Below are positions 34,919 through 43,690 of a stretch of 49,646 nucleotides of DNA, in pieces (position 1 is the first letter of the stretch; every line of letters starts with the position of its first letter). Both the position numbers and the translations under genes were made by a program. The notes under the pieces were generated by a model. It worked only from the letters and a program-made list of their open reading frames with translations, was not told where the DNA came from and did no database searches. Source of the stretch: Comamonadaceae bacterium PBBC1 (lineage in GTDB: Bacteria; Pseudomonadota; Gammaproteobacteria; Burkholderiales; Burkholderiaceae_C); assembly GCA_002256145.1 (NCBI GenBank), contig NKIP01000026.1:1-49646 (forward strand). The letters run 5' to 3'.

Positions 34919-34937
34919 TGATTCACCAAGTGAATCA
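34919..34937. promoter_or_regulatory. Perfect palindromic operator, IclR divergent region
   Basis: TGATTCAC-CAA-GTGAATCA, two perfect 8-nt arms around 3 nt, lies 17 nt before the IclR ATG and 61 nt before the Bug ATG. Two more partial GATTCA units sit just to the left. Position between divergent regulator and target genes makes it a strong operator candidate. Confidence 0.7.
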
Positions 34938-34998
34938 TACACAGACCATTCAATCCATCAAGCCTGCATTCAAGTCACTTTCACAGAAAGAGCGCTTT

Positions 34999-35985
34999 AT
35001 GAATTTTTCACTGCAACGATACGGAAAACGGCTGCGTCAATTCGGTCTGGGACTTGTTGCGATTGCAGCGAGCCTGAGCCATGCAGCAGACCCTTACCCC
35101 AGCAAGACCATTACCATCGTGAACCCTTGGGCAGCAGGTGGGCCTTCCGATGCCATCATCCGACCAATTGCACAACAACTGTCGACGCGACTGGGGCAAT
35201 CTGTCATCGTAGAGAACAAAGCCGGTGCCACCGGGACCATCGGGGCTGCGGCAGTGGCCAAGGCCACGCCTGATGGACACACGCTGTTTTTTGCGCATGT
35301 GAACCCCATTGCCATCAGCCCCTCGCTGCCCCAGAAATTGTCCTACGACCCCATCAAGGACTTTGCCCCCATCACCCTGATTGCCTCAGGGCCAGCTGTA
35401 CTGGTCGTCAGAAGTGATTTTCCGGCCAAAAATCTGTCCGAGTTCATCGCATATGCACGCGCCAACCCAGGGAAAATCAGCTACGGCTCGGTGGGCCTCG
35501 GCAGCAATACCCACCTGGCAGGCTCACTGCTCGGCCACATGGCGAAAGCAGACATGTTGCATGTTCCCTACAAAGGCTCTGCCACCATTCAGACTGACAT
35601 TCTGGGTGGATCGCTGACCACAGGTTTCGTGACACTCAGCGGAGCACAAGGCTTGATCCAGGATGGCCGCATGCGTGCGCTGGCGGTCAGCACAGCCAAG
35701 CGCTCAAGCGTCTTGCCCGATGTTCCAGCAGTCGCTGAATTGCTGCCCGGATTTGAAATCAGTGGCTGGTATGGCTTGATGGCCCCGGCCAATACCCCCC
35801 CGGATGTGATTCGGCGACTCAATGCAGAGGTCACCGCCATTTTGCGCACACCTGAAATGTCCGCCCGTTTGCGCGATGGCGGGATGGAATCCTCTCCCAC
35901 CACCTCAGAGGCTTTCGGTGAATACATCAAAGCTGAATTGGGCCGATGGGTCAATGCCATCAAAGTGGCCAACATTAAAGAATAA
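34999..35985 (+). CDS. Bug-family TTT substrate-binding protein (receptor 6)
   Basis: Periplasmic receptor of 328 residues. The start at 34999 is chosen because it gives a signal peptide (RLRQFGLGLVAIAASLSHA) and follows GAAAGAG; the longer in-frame extension upstream would run through the IclR gene. Motifs: DPYPSKTITIVNPWAAGGPSD, VIVENKAGATGTIGAAAVA, DGHTLFFAHVNP and HVPYKGSATIQTDILGG. It leads the plus-strand cluster with an amidohydrolase-like protein, acyl-CoA synthetase, dehydrogenase and hydrolase, and probably captures the starting compound. Confidence 0.93.
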   Translation: MNFSLQRYGKRLRQFGLGLVAIAASLSHAADPYPSKTITIVNPWAAGGPSDAIIRPIAQQLSTRLGQSVIVENKAGATGTIGAAAVAKATPDGHTLFFAHVNPIAISPSLPQKLSYDPIKDFAPITLIASGPAVLVVRSDFPAKNLSEFIAYARANPGKISYGSVGLGSNTHLAGSLLGHMAKADMLHVPYKGSATIQTDILGGSLTTGFVTLSGAQGLIQDGRMRALAVSTAKRSSVLPDVPAVAELLPGFEISGWYGLMAPANTPPDVIRRLNAEVTAILRTPEMSARLRDGGMESSPTTSEAFGEYIKAELGRWVNAIKVANIKE

Positions 35986-36056
35986 ATTTCAATTCAGTCA
36001 AGCCATTTGAATTTTTTGCCAATCGTGTTCAAGCGCGACCAAACTCACTGATCCAC

Positions 36057-36929
36057 ATGAAGAAATACGATATCCAAGCCATTGATGCAGTGGTCAACCT
36101 GTGGACGCCAGAAATGCTTGCGATACGACCCAATCGCGACGCGTTTTACGGTGGCAAGATGAAAGTCACCACGCAAGACCTCAAGGGCATCAGCCACGAA
36201 GAGATGCTTCGCCGCATGGATGCAGCAGGCATTGAGAGGTCTTTTCTGATCGCCGCCAAAGTGGGCCCCATCATGCACAAGGCCAGCTACCACACGCCGT
36301 ACGCCATGGTGGCCGAAGCCGTGAACCGTTATCCGGACCGGTTTTCCGGCCTCGCGGGCCTGGACGCCACTGAGGGCATGGACGGCGTGCGTCAACTCGA
36401 AAAAGCCGTCAAGGAATATGGCTTCATCGGGGCCCATTTTTACCCCCATTGGTTTGAACTGGCACCAGACCATGCCAAGTGGTACCCCTATTACGCCAAA
36501 TGCGTGGAATTGAACGTGCCGGTGCAATTGCAAGTGGGGCAGTCCATGCTCTATGACCCGCAACACCGTCTTCGCAGTGTAGGGCGACCGATCGCACTGG
36601 ATGCGGTTGCCTGTGACTTTCCTGAACTCAAGATCATTGGCATCCATGTGGGCATTCCATGGACCGACGAAATGATCGCGATGGCATGGAAACATCCCAA
36701 TGTCTTCATTGGCACCGATGCCCACAGTCCCAAATATTGGCCGGAAAGTTTCGTCAAATACATCAACTCTTATGGTCAAGACAAAGTGATCTTCGGCACC
36801 GATTTTCCGGTTCTGGAGTTTCAACGCACACGCGATGAAATCGACAACCTGAACCTTCGCCAGGAACCCAAACGCAAATTGCTGCGTGACAATGTTCTGC
36901 GCATTTACGGCTTAAATCCCGAGTCCTGA
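36057..36929 (+). CDS. Amidohydrolase-family protein (ACMSD/resorcylate-decarboxylase-like)
   Basis: TIM-barrel protein of 290 residues related to metal-dependent amidohydrolases such as aminocarboxymuconate-semialdehyde decarboxylase. Matching blocks are AAGIERSFLIAAK, FSGLAGLDATEGMDGVRQLEKAV, GFIGAHFYPHWFEL, LKIIGIHVGIPWTDEMI and VIFGTDFPVLEF (C-terminal Asp ligand). The usual N-terminal HxH metal pair is absent: the first strand reads IDAVVNLWTPE. The remaining His and Asp positions are intact, so the metal site may be altered. Position between a Bug receptor and a CoA ligase suggests decarboxylation or hydrolysis of the imported acid. The gene ends 3 nt before the CoA ligase start. Confidence 0.85.
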   Translation: MKKYDIQAIDAVVNLWTPEMLAIRPNRDAFYGGKMKVTTQDLKGISHEEMLRRMDAAGIERSFLIAAKVGPIMHKASYHTPYAMVAEAVNRYPDRFSGLAGLDATEGMDGVRQLEKAVKEYGFIGAHFYPHWFELAPDHAKWYPYYAKCVELNVPVQLQVGQSMLYDPQHRLRSVGRPIALDAVACDFPELKIIGIHVGIPWTDEMIAMAWKHPNVFIGTDAHSPKYWPESFVKYINSYGQDKVIFGTDFPVLEFQRTRDEIDNLNLRQEPKRKLLRDNVLRIYGLNPES

Positions 36930-36932
36930 AGC

Positions 36933-38396
36933 ATGCACATACCCAACATCGCAGACATGCTGGCTCTGCATGGCCGTCAGCGACCACTCCAGACCGCCAT
37001 CGTTCATGGCAAAGAGTCGATCAACTACCAAAACCTGGACCTGCAAGTCAGCCGCCGGGCGGCCATGCTGCAGGTGTCAGGGGTCAAGGCTGGTGACATC
37101 GTCGGCATTGCCTTGGAAGACTCCATCGAACACCTGTTGATGCTTTATGCCGTGGCGCGCGCCGGTGCTGTCATCTTGCCACTGGATTGCCGCTGGAAGA
37201 CTTTTGAAAAGCAGCGTGTCGCACAGCATTTCAAACCCATGCTGGTGATGGTGGAGCCAGATCAAGCTTTTGATGGCGTGCGTTGCGTGGAAACCAACAA
37301 CGCATGGTCGATTTCTGTTGAAACGACACAGATTCCCGATTTGTTTCCGGACGGAAACCGGGGCCTCTTGATGTCCTTGTCGTCTGGCACCACGGGGCGC
37401 CCCAAAGGTCCCATGCTGACGCACCAGCAACTCATTTACCGTTTTTACATGCACTGGGCTGAACTGGGTTTGGGCAGCCGAGAACGCTACATCAACGCCA
37501 CGCCGCTTTACTTTGGCGGTGGTCGGGCATTTTCCATGTCTTCCCTTTATGCCGGCTCAACCGTGGTGTTGTGCCCGCCACCTTACACGCCTGCGGAACT
37601 GGTCGCCGAAGTGTCGCGCACCGAATCCAGCGTTTTGTTTCTTGTGCCCACTTTGTTACGCCGTTTGCTGGAAGAGGATTCTGCCACCCTGGCGCCGATG
37701 CGAGCGCTCAAGACACTGATCTCATCAGGCTCTGCCTTGACGCCAGACGATCGACACCAAATTCGCACGCGGATTTGTCCCAATTTTCTTGAGTATTACA
37801 GCTCGACCGAAGGCGGTGGCGTCTCAACACTGTCCCCAGACGATCAACTGCGCTATACCGATTCGGTCGGGCGACCCGCCCTGAGCGTTGAAGTGGAAAT
37901 CGTCGATGATCAAGACCAACTGCTGCCCAGAAACAGCATTGGCCGAATACGTTATCGAGGCCCTGCCGTGGCCCATGGTTTTTACGCTGACCCAGAAGCC
38001 AGTGTGGAGGCTTTCAAAAACGGCTGGTTCTACCCGGGTGATCTGGGCGCGATGAACGACGAGGGTTACCTGTTTCTGAAAGGGCGCTCCAAAGACATGA
38101 TCATCCGAGGGGGCGTGAACATTTATCCTCAGGAAATTGAAGCGACCCTGATGGCGCATCCGGCCGTTGCAGAAGCCGCGGTGGTCGGATGGCCTTCCAA
38201 GGAATTCAACGAAGAAATTGCAGCTTTCGTCATCCTGAAAATAGAAGTAGATACAGCCGATTTGATCCAATGGTGCAACGACAGCCTGGCACGCTACAAA
38301 GTGCCCAGGCAAATTTACATCCTGAAGGAATTTCCACTGACCTCACTGGGCAAGGTCATCAAAGCCGACCTGAGCAATCGTCTTGAGCCTTTGTAA
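36933..38396 (+). CDS. Acyl-CoA synthetase (AMP-binding)
   Basis: ANL-superfamily ligase of 487 residues that activates a carboxylic acid with ATP and CoA. The phosphate loop LSSGTTGRPKGP is at residues 149-160. The adenine motif is YYSSTEGGGV, the hinge GWFYPGDLGAMNDEGYLFLKGRSKD, and the CoA-side motif IRGGVNIYPQEIEATL. Lys474 in SLGKVIKADLS is the usual catalytic lysine. It begins 3 nt after the amidohydrolase-like gene and is followed 33 nt later by an acyl-CoA dehydrogenase, so a CoA thioester is the expected intermediate. Substrate could be an aromatic or cyclic carboxylate. Confidence 0.93.
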   Translation: MHIPNIADMLALHGRQRPLQTAIVHGKESINYQNLDLQVSRRAAMLQVSGVKAGDIVGIALEDSIEHLLMLYAVARAGAVILPLDCRWKTFEKQRVAQHFKPMLVMVEPDQAFDGVRCVETNNAWSISVETTQIPDLFPDGNRGLLMSLSSGTTGRPKGPMLTHQQLIYRFYMHWAELGLGSRERYINATPLYFGGGRAFSMSSLYAGSTVVLCPPPYTPAELVAEVSRTESSVLFLVPTLLRRLLEEDSATLAPMRALKTLISSGSALTPDDRHQIRTRICPNFLEYYSSTEGGGVSTLSPDDQLRYTDSVGRPALSVEVEIVDDQDQLLPRNSIGRIRYRGPAVAHGFYADPEASVEAFKNGWFYPGDLGAMNDEGYLFLKGRSKDMIIRGGVNIYPQEIEATLMAHPAVAEAAVVGWPSKEFNEEIAAFVILKIEVDTADLIQWCNDSLARYKVPRQIYILKEFPLTSLGKVIKADLSNRLEPL

Positions 38397-38429
38397 GACA
38401 GGCATTTTTTCAACCGCTTTGGGCCTTGC

Positions 38430-39575
38430 ATGATCGATTTTGAAATCCCTGAAGAAGACAGCATGCTGCTGGCTTCCATCGATCGCATGATGGCGCGTGA
38501 GTTTCCACCGGAAGCCTACCGCGCAGCCGATCATGCGCACCAAACACCCTGGCACTTGTTGCCCCACATGGGTGAATTGGGCTTGCTGGGTCTGCCTTTT
38601 CCCAGTTGTTATGGCGGCATGGAACAAGACTGGCGCAGCGTGGCCCTGGTGAATGAACGTCTGGCCTACCATGCAGGCATTGCCTCCACACTCTTTGCCA
38701 CCACCGTGAGCTTTGGTGGCATGTCATTGATGACCTTTGCCAGTGAGCAGCAACGGCAAACCCTTTTGCCGCGCTTGGTTCAAGGGCAGGCCAGGTTTGC
38801 ATTGGCACTGACCGAATCAGGGGCAGGAAGTGATGCTGCAGCCTTGAGCACCCATGCACAGCGCATCCAACAAGGGTGGCGCATCCACGGCCGCAAAGTC
38901 TGGATCAGCAATGCCGACGCGGCCGACCACTTGGTGGTGGCTTGCAGAACTACCATAGGCAGCATGGGCACCGACGGCATCTCACTTTTTCTGGTGCCAC
39001 GCCACACCGCCGGCATCCACATGAGCCTGCTTGAAAAGGTGGGCCACAACTGCATGCCATCTTGGGACATCGGTTTTGATGATGTGGTGGTGCCAGAAGA
39101 TGCGCTTTTTGGACAAGAGGGCATGGGGTTCAAGCATGTGTTGTCAACCCTTCAATACAGTCGCGCAGGACAAGCTGCCAATTCAATCGGTCAGGCTCAG
39201 CGTGCGGTTGAACTGGCTCGGGATTTCGCCCAGCAGAGAACCCAATTCGGCAGACCGATAGGCAACTTCCAAGTCATTCAGCACAAACTGGCAGACATGC
39301 AAGTGCGTGTGAATCAGGCTCGCTTGTGCCTGTACCAACTCGCTTGGTTGATTGCGCGAAAACGACCTTGCAGATTGGAGGCCGCGCAGGCCAAACTGGT
39401 GGCCAGTGAGGCCTTCCAGTTTGTCACTCGAGAGGGATTACAGATCATGGCAAGCCATGGCTATGCCATGGATAGCGACATGCAGCGGATGTGGCGGGAT
39501 GCGGGTCTGTTCACTTTTGGTGAAGGCACCAGTGAAATCCAGCGCAATCTCATTGCCCGGGAGATGGGACTTTGA
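38430..39575 (+). CDS. Acyl-CoA dehydrogenase
   Basis: FAD-dependent acyl-CoA dehydrogenase of 381 residues, near family length. It shows the N-terminal helices (MIDFEIPEEDSMLLASIDRMM), the FAD-binding block FALALTESGAGSDAAALSTHA and KVWISNADAADHLVV. ARDFAQQRTQFGRPIGNFQ marks the middle domain, and HGYAMDSDMQRMWRDAGLFTFGEGTSEIQRN the C-terminus, where Glu of FGEGT sits at the usual catalytic position. Electrons would pass to ETF, encoded elsewhere. It oxidises the thioester made by the upstream ligase. Its stop overlaps a possible TTG start of the following hydrolase. Confidence 0.93.
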   Translation: MIDFEIPEEDSMLLASIDRMMAREFPPEAYRAADHAHQTPWHLLPHMGELGLLGLPFPSCYGGMEQDWRSVALVNERLAYHAGIASTLFATTVSFGGMSLMTFASEQQRQTLLPRLVQGQARFALALTESGAGSDAAALSTHAQRIQQGWRIHGRKVWISNADAADHLVVACRTTIGSMGTDGISLFLVPRHTAGIHMSLLEKVGHNCMPSWDIGFDDVVVPEDALFGQEGMGFKHVLSTLQYSRAGQAANSIGQAQRAVELARDFAQQRTQFGRPIGNFQVIQHKLADMQVRVNQARLCLYQLAWLIARKRPCRLEAAQAKLVASEAFQFVTREGLQIMASHGYAMDSDMQRMWRDAGLFTFGEGTSEIQRNLIAREMGL

Positions 39576-40426
39576 AGCCCGCGGTCATTCAGATTGTTCG
39601 GGGATTTGTGGACATCGCCGAAGGTCAGGTGCACTACCGCCAGGCCGGAAGCAGCGAACCGGGTCAACCGCCGCTTGTCATGTTTCACGCCTCACCAGGC
39701 TCAGCAAAGTCCCTGGAACCCCTGATGCGGGTCCTGGCCTCCCGTCGCCGCGTGATCGCTCTGGACACCTTGGGCAACGGTGATTCTTGCGCACCCCATC
39801 CGGAAGACCCTGATTTGGCGTACTTCGCTCAAGCCCATCTGCGTGCGATCACAGCCTTGGGCATTGGCCAATTTGACGCTTGGGGTGCACACACAGGTGC
39901 GAACATCGCCTGCGAATTGGCCATAGAAAACACCAATCGTGTTCGCAGCCTCATCATCGATGGCATTGGTCTGTACAGCCCACAAGAGCAAGCCGAGTTG
40001 TTGCAACACTATTTACCGGCAGTTCACATTGACCAGCAAGGCAGCCAATTTCACTTGCTGTGGCATTTCGTACGGGACGCTTATTTGTTCTGGCCTTGGT
40101 ACCAGAAAGACAGCCAGCACCGCCGTCCAACGGGTTTGCCCAATGCCTCTGACCTTCACGACAAAGCCGTTGAGGTGTTCAAGGCTGCCCGTACATTTCA
40201 GCAGTCGTACAAAGCTGCTCTGAGCTACCCCAAAGAGCAAAAGCTGCCCTTGCTCAAAGTGCCGACATTGCTGACCTGCGCTCGACAGGACATGCTGCAT
40301 GTGTATTTTGAAAAAGTATGCGCTTTGGTCCAACCTGCCAAGGCAGAAACTACGGCGGGCGTGGGAACGCCCGAGGCACTGCACGAAACAGCTGCCGTAT
40401 TCGAGCGTTTTTTAGAAAATTTGTGA
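39572..40426 (+). CDS. Alpha/beta hydrolase with non-serine nucleophile elbow
   Basis: Protein of 284 residues with the alpha/beta-hydrolase fold (PLVMFHASPGSAKSLEPLM, ALDTLGNGDS). At the nucleophile elbow it reads FDAWGAHTGANIACELA, so the usual G-x-S-x-G serine is replaced by His (or Thr, depending on alignment). A His in TPEALHETAAVFERFL is at the catalytic histidine position. GHHTGA-type elbows occur in a known subgroup of this fold. The preferred TTG start at 39572 overlaps the dehydrogenase stop, implying coupling. It may cleave a thioester, lactone or C-C bond in the same pathway. Confidence 0.83.
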   Translation: MKPAVIQIVRGFVDIAEGQVHYRQAGSSEPGQPPLVMFHASPGSAKSLEPLMRVLASRRRVIALDTLGNGDSCAPHPEDPDLAYFAQAHLRAITALGIGQFDAWGAHTGANIACELAIENTNRVRSLIIDGIGLYSPQEQAELLQHYLPAVHIDQQGSQFHLLWHFVRDAYLFWPWYQKDSQHRRPTGLPNASDLHDKAVEVFKAARTFQQSYKAALSYPKEQKLPLLKVPTLLTCARQDMLHVYFEKVCALVQPAKAETTAGVGTPEALHETAAVFERFLENL

Positions 40427-40470
40427 CAAAGGCATGGCCATCAAAGGCCTGGCTGAACATCGACAACGCA

Positions 40471-41259
40471 TCAAACGATGTGCAAGCCGCCATCCACCAC
40501 CAAGGTGCTGCCTGTAATGAACGATCCCTCCGAAGAGGCCATCCACAAGATGGGCCAAGCAATTTCTTCGGGCGTGGCCCAGCGGCCCAGCAAAGATGTG
40601 TCTTTGCGTTCGGTCTTAAGTTGCGCCACGCTTTTGCCGATTTTTTGTGCACGCCCCACATGGAAATCTGTCAGCGTTGAGCCGGGGCATACCGCGTTGA
40701 CGCGAACGCCGTGCGCCGCCTCTTCACACGCCAGGGACCGGGTCAAGGCCAGTTGTGCAGCCTTGGTGGCGTCGTACAGGGCCATGCCTTTGCGCCCTTT
40801 GACGGCGTAACACGACGACACATTGACGATGCTGCCGCGGCCGGTGCTGCGCAGGTGCGGCAGCGCGGCATGGCAGTAATTCGTGATGCCCACCAGGTTG
40901 ACGCCCACGATCGCATGCCATTCGGCCGCCGTCGCCAGGGCTGCGGCCGAGTAATTGCGCATGGCGGCGTTGTTGACCAGGATGCCCAGGCCACCCAACG
41001 TCTCCACACAATGCGCCACGTTTTTCAGCGCCAGCACGGTGTCGCTCACATCGGCCTGAGCGCACAGCACACGGGCCTCGGGGGTGGCCTGCACTATGGC
41101 CTGGTACGTGCGCTCCAGGCCCTGCGCATCGGCATCCACCAAAAAGACCGAAGCGCCTTCTTGGGCAAAAATGCGCGCCGTTGCCGCACCAATGCCCGAA
41201 CCCGCGCCGGTGATCAGCGCCACTTGGCCTTGCAAACGTGGTTGGCCCATCACAGTCAT
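40471..41259 (-). CDS. SDR-family oxidoreductase (classical)
   Basis: Short-chain dehydrogenase of 262 residues with intact classical motifs. They are TGAGSGIG at 17-24, an Asp after strand 2 (LVDADAQG) suggesting NAD use, NNAA, the catalytic Ser in VNVSSCY, and YDATK for Tyr/Lys. C-terminal ITGSTLVVDGGLHIV matches 3-oxoacyl-ACP reductase-like enzymes. The ATG at 41259 overlaps the Bug stop (ATGA), so it is the third gene of the Rieske-Bug-SDR operon. Likely role: oxidation of a diol or alcohol made by the oxygenase. It converges on the hydrolase gene. Confidence 0.92.
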   Translation of the reverse strand: MTVMGQPRLQGQVALITGAGSGIGAATARIFAQEGASVFLVDADAQGLERTYQAIVQATPEARVLCAQADVSDTVLALKNVAHCVETLGGLGILVNNAAMRNYSAAALATAAEWHAIVGVNLVGITNYCHAALPHLRSTGRGSIVNVSSCYAVKGRKGMALYDATKAAQLALTRSLACEEAAHGVRVNAVCPGSTLTDFHVGRAQKIGKSVAQLKTERKDTSLLGRWATPEEIAWPILWMASSEGSFITGSTLVVDGGLHIV

Positions 41260-42239
41260 TCCGCTTTGGTGCCGGTGTCTTTGATCACTTTGCCCCAGCG
41301 CTTGATTTCTGTACCAATCCAGTCACGGAACTGGTTGGGGGTGGTGGCCACAATTTCAAATTCCATGTCCAGCAAGCGCTTGGTGATCTCGGGCGAACGC
41401 ACGATCTTCACAATTTCGCGGTTGTAACGCTCGATGATGGGCGCAGGCGTGCCGCCTGTGGTGAGAAAACCGATCCACGACGTGGCTTCAAAGTCCGGAT
41501 AGCCCGACTCGCTGAGGGTGGGAATGTCGGGCGTGCTGGCAAAGCGCTTGAGGCCTGAGGTGGCCAGCAATTTCAGGCGGCCTTCCTTGGCAAACTGCTG
41601 CACATTGCCCGGCACAAAGAAACCCGCCTGGATGTTGCCGCCAATCAAATCACTCACCGCCGGGCCTGCACCTCGGTAGGGGATGTGCGTGATGTGAAAC
41701 CCGGCGGCCGACTTGAACATCTCCATGGTCAGGTGCGAGGCGCTGCCCAAGGCCACCGAGCCATAGGAATACTTGGTCGGGTTGGCTTTGGTCTTCTCGA
41801 CAAAGTCCCTCACGCTGGTGATGCCCGAGGCCGGGTTGACGACCAGGTATTGCGGAGCCTTGACCATCAAGGTGATGGGGGCCAGATCCTTGATCGGGTC
41901 GTAGGGCATTTTGTCGAACAAACCCACGTTGATGGCCAAGGGACCGTTGTAACCAATCAACAAAGTGTGGCCATCCGGCGCGGCCTTGGCCACCATGTCG
42001 GCACCGATGTTGCCACCTGCACCGGGTTTGTTTTCGACCACAAAGGGTTGCCCAAAAACTTCTTGCAGTTTGGGGGCTATCAAACGCGCCAACACATCGT
42101 TGGTGCTGCCGGTGATGGGCACGATGATGCGCACCGGTTTGGTGGGCATCCATTCTTGTGCGCTCGCTGTCATGGTTGCACCCACGCCCAAGCTGGCCAA
42201 GACCCAAGCGGTCAGTAGCCGACGGTTGATATTTTTCAT
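41256..42239 (-). CDS. Bug-family TTT substrate-binding protein (receptor 7)
   Basis: Periplasmic receptor of 327 residues from the ATG at 42239 with CAGGAGA upstream. Signal peptide MKNINRRLLTAWVLASLGVG, cleavage near TASAQ. Motifs: WMPTKPVRIIVPITGSTND (the common PxPPGG/AAGG loop is ITGSTN here), FVVENKPGAGGNIGADMVA, DGHTLLIGYNGP, HIPYRGAGPAVSDLIGG. It lies between the Rieske oxygenase and the SDR, so it probably delivers the oxygenase substrate. The altered first loop (normally PFPPGGxxD) is unusual and could reflect a different ligand. Confidence 0.92.
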   Translation of the reverse strand: MKNINRRLLTAWVLASLGVGATMTASAQEWMPTKPVRIIVPITGSTNDVLARLIAPKLQEVFGQPFVVENKPGAGGNIGADMVAKAAPDGHTLLIGYNGPLAINVGLFDKMPYDPIKDLAPITLMVKAPQYLVVNPASGITSVRDFVEKTKANPTKYSYGSVALGSASHLTMEMFKSAAGFHITHIPYRGAGPAVSDLIGGNIQAGFFVPGNVQQFAKEGRLKLLATSGLKRFASTPDIPTLSESGYPDFEATSWIGFLTTGGTPAPIIERYNREIVKIVRSPEITKRLLDMEFEIVATTPNQFRDWIGTEIKRWGKVIKDTGTKAE

Positions 42240-42276
42240 GTTGTCTCCTGTTGTACGTGGGTGCACTGAAAAATGC

Positions 42277-43551
42277 TCAGATCGAAAACACCGGCTCGTC
42301 CAGGCCATTGGCCAGGTGTGCTTTGGCCCACACCATGGGGTCATCGCCTTTGGGCAACAACACGCCCGCAGGCCGAACGTGTTGCTCGGACGCGTCCAAG
42401 GCCGGGGGTTCAATGCCTTGCTCCAGCGCCACCGCCGCATCGTGCAGCATGCGACGCGCCATGACGATGGCACGGTCGGTGGGCAGCAGTTTTTCGGCCG
42501 AATGGTCCTGGATGGAGCCCATGCTTTCTTGCAACGAATAGTCTTGCGCCGAGAAACCAAACACCCCGCTGTACGCACGCTTTTCTTGCTGGGCCTTGCG
42601 GTCCATCAGGTAATCGTTGTCACGGTTGGCCTTGGGCACAAAACTGCCCGGGGCCTCGTATTCCACATGGATGCCTTTGCCCGCAGCCATGGCTTCGTGT
42701 TCTTCGGCGCTCAGCGGCTGCTTGGGTTGCCAGTTCATGCTCCAGGCCCAGCACTCGTGGTCGTTGACGGGCACCCAGGCATGGCCACCCAAGGCATGGT
42801 GACCAAACGGTGGAATCATGGTGAACCAGGGGAACAACCACTGGGTGATGCGCCAGTAAAAACTATCGGGCTCGCCCATGCGACGGCCATACAAGCTCAT
42901 GCCAAACGAGGTCTTTTCGATTTCAAACACCACGTTGCCGTCGGCCTTGATGTAATCGAGCGCCTTGACGCCCTGGTGCATCGGGTCGGTGTCCACTTCA
43001 TAGCGGTGCACATAGGACACGTGAGCGGTGTCGATGCCGCCTTCCATGGCCTGCAGGTAACTGGAGTACTGAAGGCGCTTGGACACGAACACATGGCTGT
43101 CCGGCAAGGTGCACCACTCCAGTTCGGGGGGCTCGGGCATTTTGTCGGGTGGGCCCATGTAGGTCCAGACAATGCCGCCGCGCTCCACGCAGGGGTAGCC
43201 CTTGATGTGCATGTGCGCACAGGCCTTGGGATTGGAAGGCACGTCCACACACTGGCCCAATCCGTCAAACTTGACGCCGTGGTAGGCGCAGCGGATGCCG
43301 TTTTCTTCGTTGCGGCCAAAGTACAGCGAGACACCCCGGTGCGAACAAAACTCACTGATCATGCAGGCTTGGCCATCGGTGTTGCGAAACGCCAGCAGCT
43401 TTTCACCCAGCAGCTCGATGCGCACTTGCGGACCATCGGGCAGCTCGATTTCGCTGCTGGTCAAAGCGGGCACCCAATAGCGGCGCATCAGGTTGCCCAT
43501 GCGGGTGCCGGGACCCACGCGGGTCAGGGTTTCAGACATGTCCTTGTTCAT
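42277..43551 (-). CDS. Rieske non-haem iron oxygenase, alpha subunit
   Basis: Oxygenase of 424 residues like the phthalate 4,5-dioxygenase/VanA group, which attacks aromatic carboxylates or ethers. The Rieske cluster ligands are visible: Cys69-x-His71 in CSHRGVSLYFG and Cys88-x2-His91 in CAYHGVKFDG. The mononuclear iron site is EGGIDTAHVSYVH with His177 and His182. AAGGAG precedes the ATG at 43551; an alternative ATG is at 43539. No ferredoxin/reductase gene is nearby, so electrons must come from elsewhere. It heads the minus operon with a Bug receptor and SDR, divergent from an IclR regulator. Confidence 0.93.
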   Translation of the reverse strand: MNKDMSETLTRVGPGTRMGNLMRRYWVPALTSSEIELPDGPQVRIELLGEKLLAFRNTDGQACMISEFCSHRGVSLYFGRNEENGIRCAYHGVKFDGLGQCVDVPSNPKACAHMHIKGYPCVERGGIVWTYMGPPDKMPEPPELEWCTLPDSHVFVSKRLQYSSYLQAMEGGIDTAHVSYVHRYEVDTDPMHQGVKALDYIKADGNVVFEIEKTSFGMSLYGRRMGEPDSFYWRITQWLFPWFTMIPPFGHHALGGHAWVPVNDHECWAWSMNWQPKQPLSAEEHEAMAAGKGIHVEYEAPGSFVPKANRDNDYLMDRKAQQEKRAYSGVFGFSAQDYSLQESMGSIQDHSAEKLLPTDRAIVMARRMLHDAAVALEQGIEPPALDASEQHVRPAGVLLPKGDDPMVWAKAHLANGLDEPVFSI

Positions 43552-43591
43552 GAAAAAGCATCTCCTTGGCTTGAACGGTTGACTGGCGCAG

Positions 43592-43646
43592 GCAGTGCGC
43601 ACTGCGCAGATATCCATAAAATGATAATGTTGTCCATCAGGCGGAC
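43592..43646. promoter_or_regulatory. Palindromes in Rieske/IclR divergent promoter region
   Basis: GCAGTGCGCACTGC (43592-43605) is a perfect 14-nt palindrome. TGTCC (43631-43635) and GGACA (43642-43646) form an inverted repeat with 6-nt spacing. Both lie in the 139-nt gap between the oxygenase and IclR starts and are candidate binding sites for the adjacent IclR protein. Confidence 0.45.
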
Positions 43647-43690
43647 ACATCGATACACACGCCCCTGACAGGGTTTTGAAAGGTTGCAGC

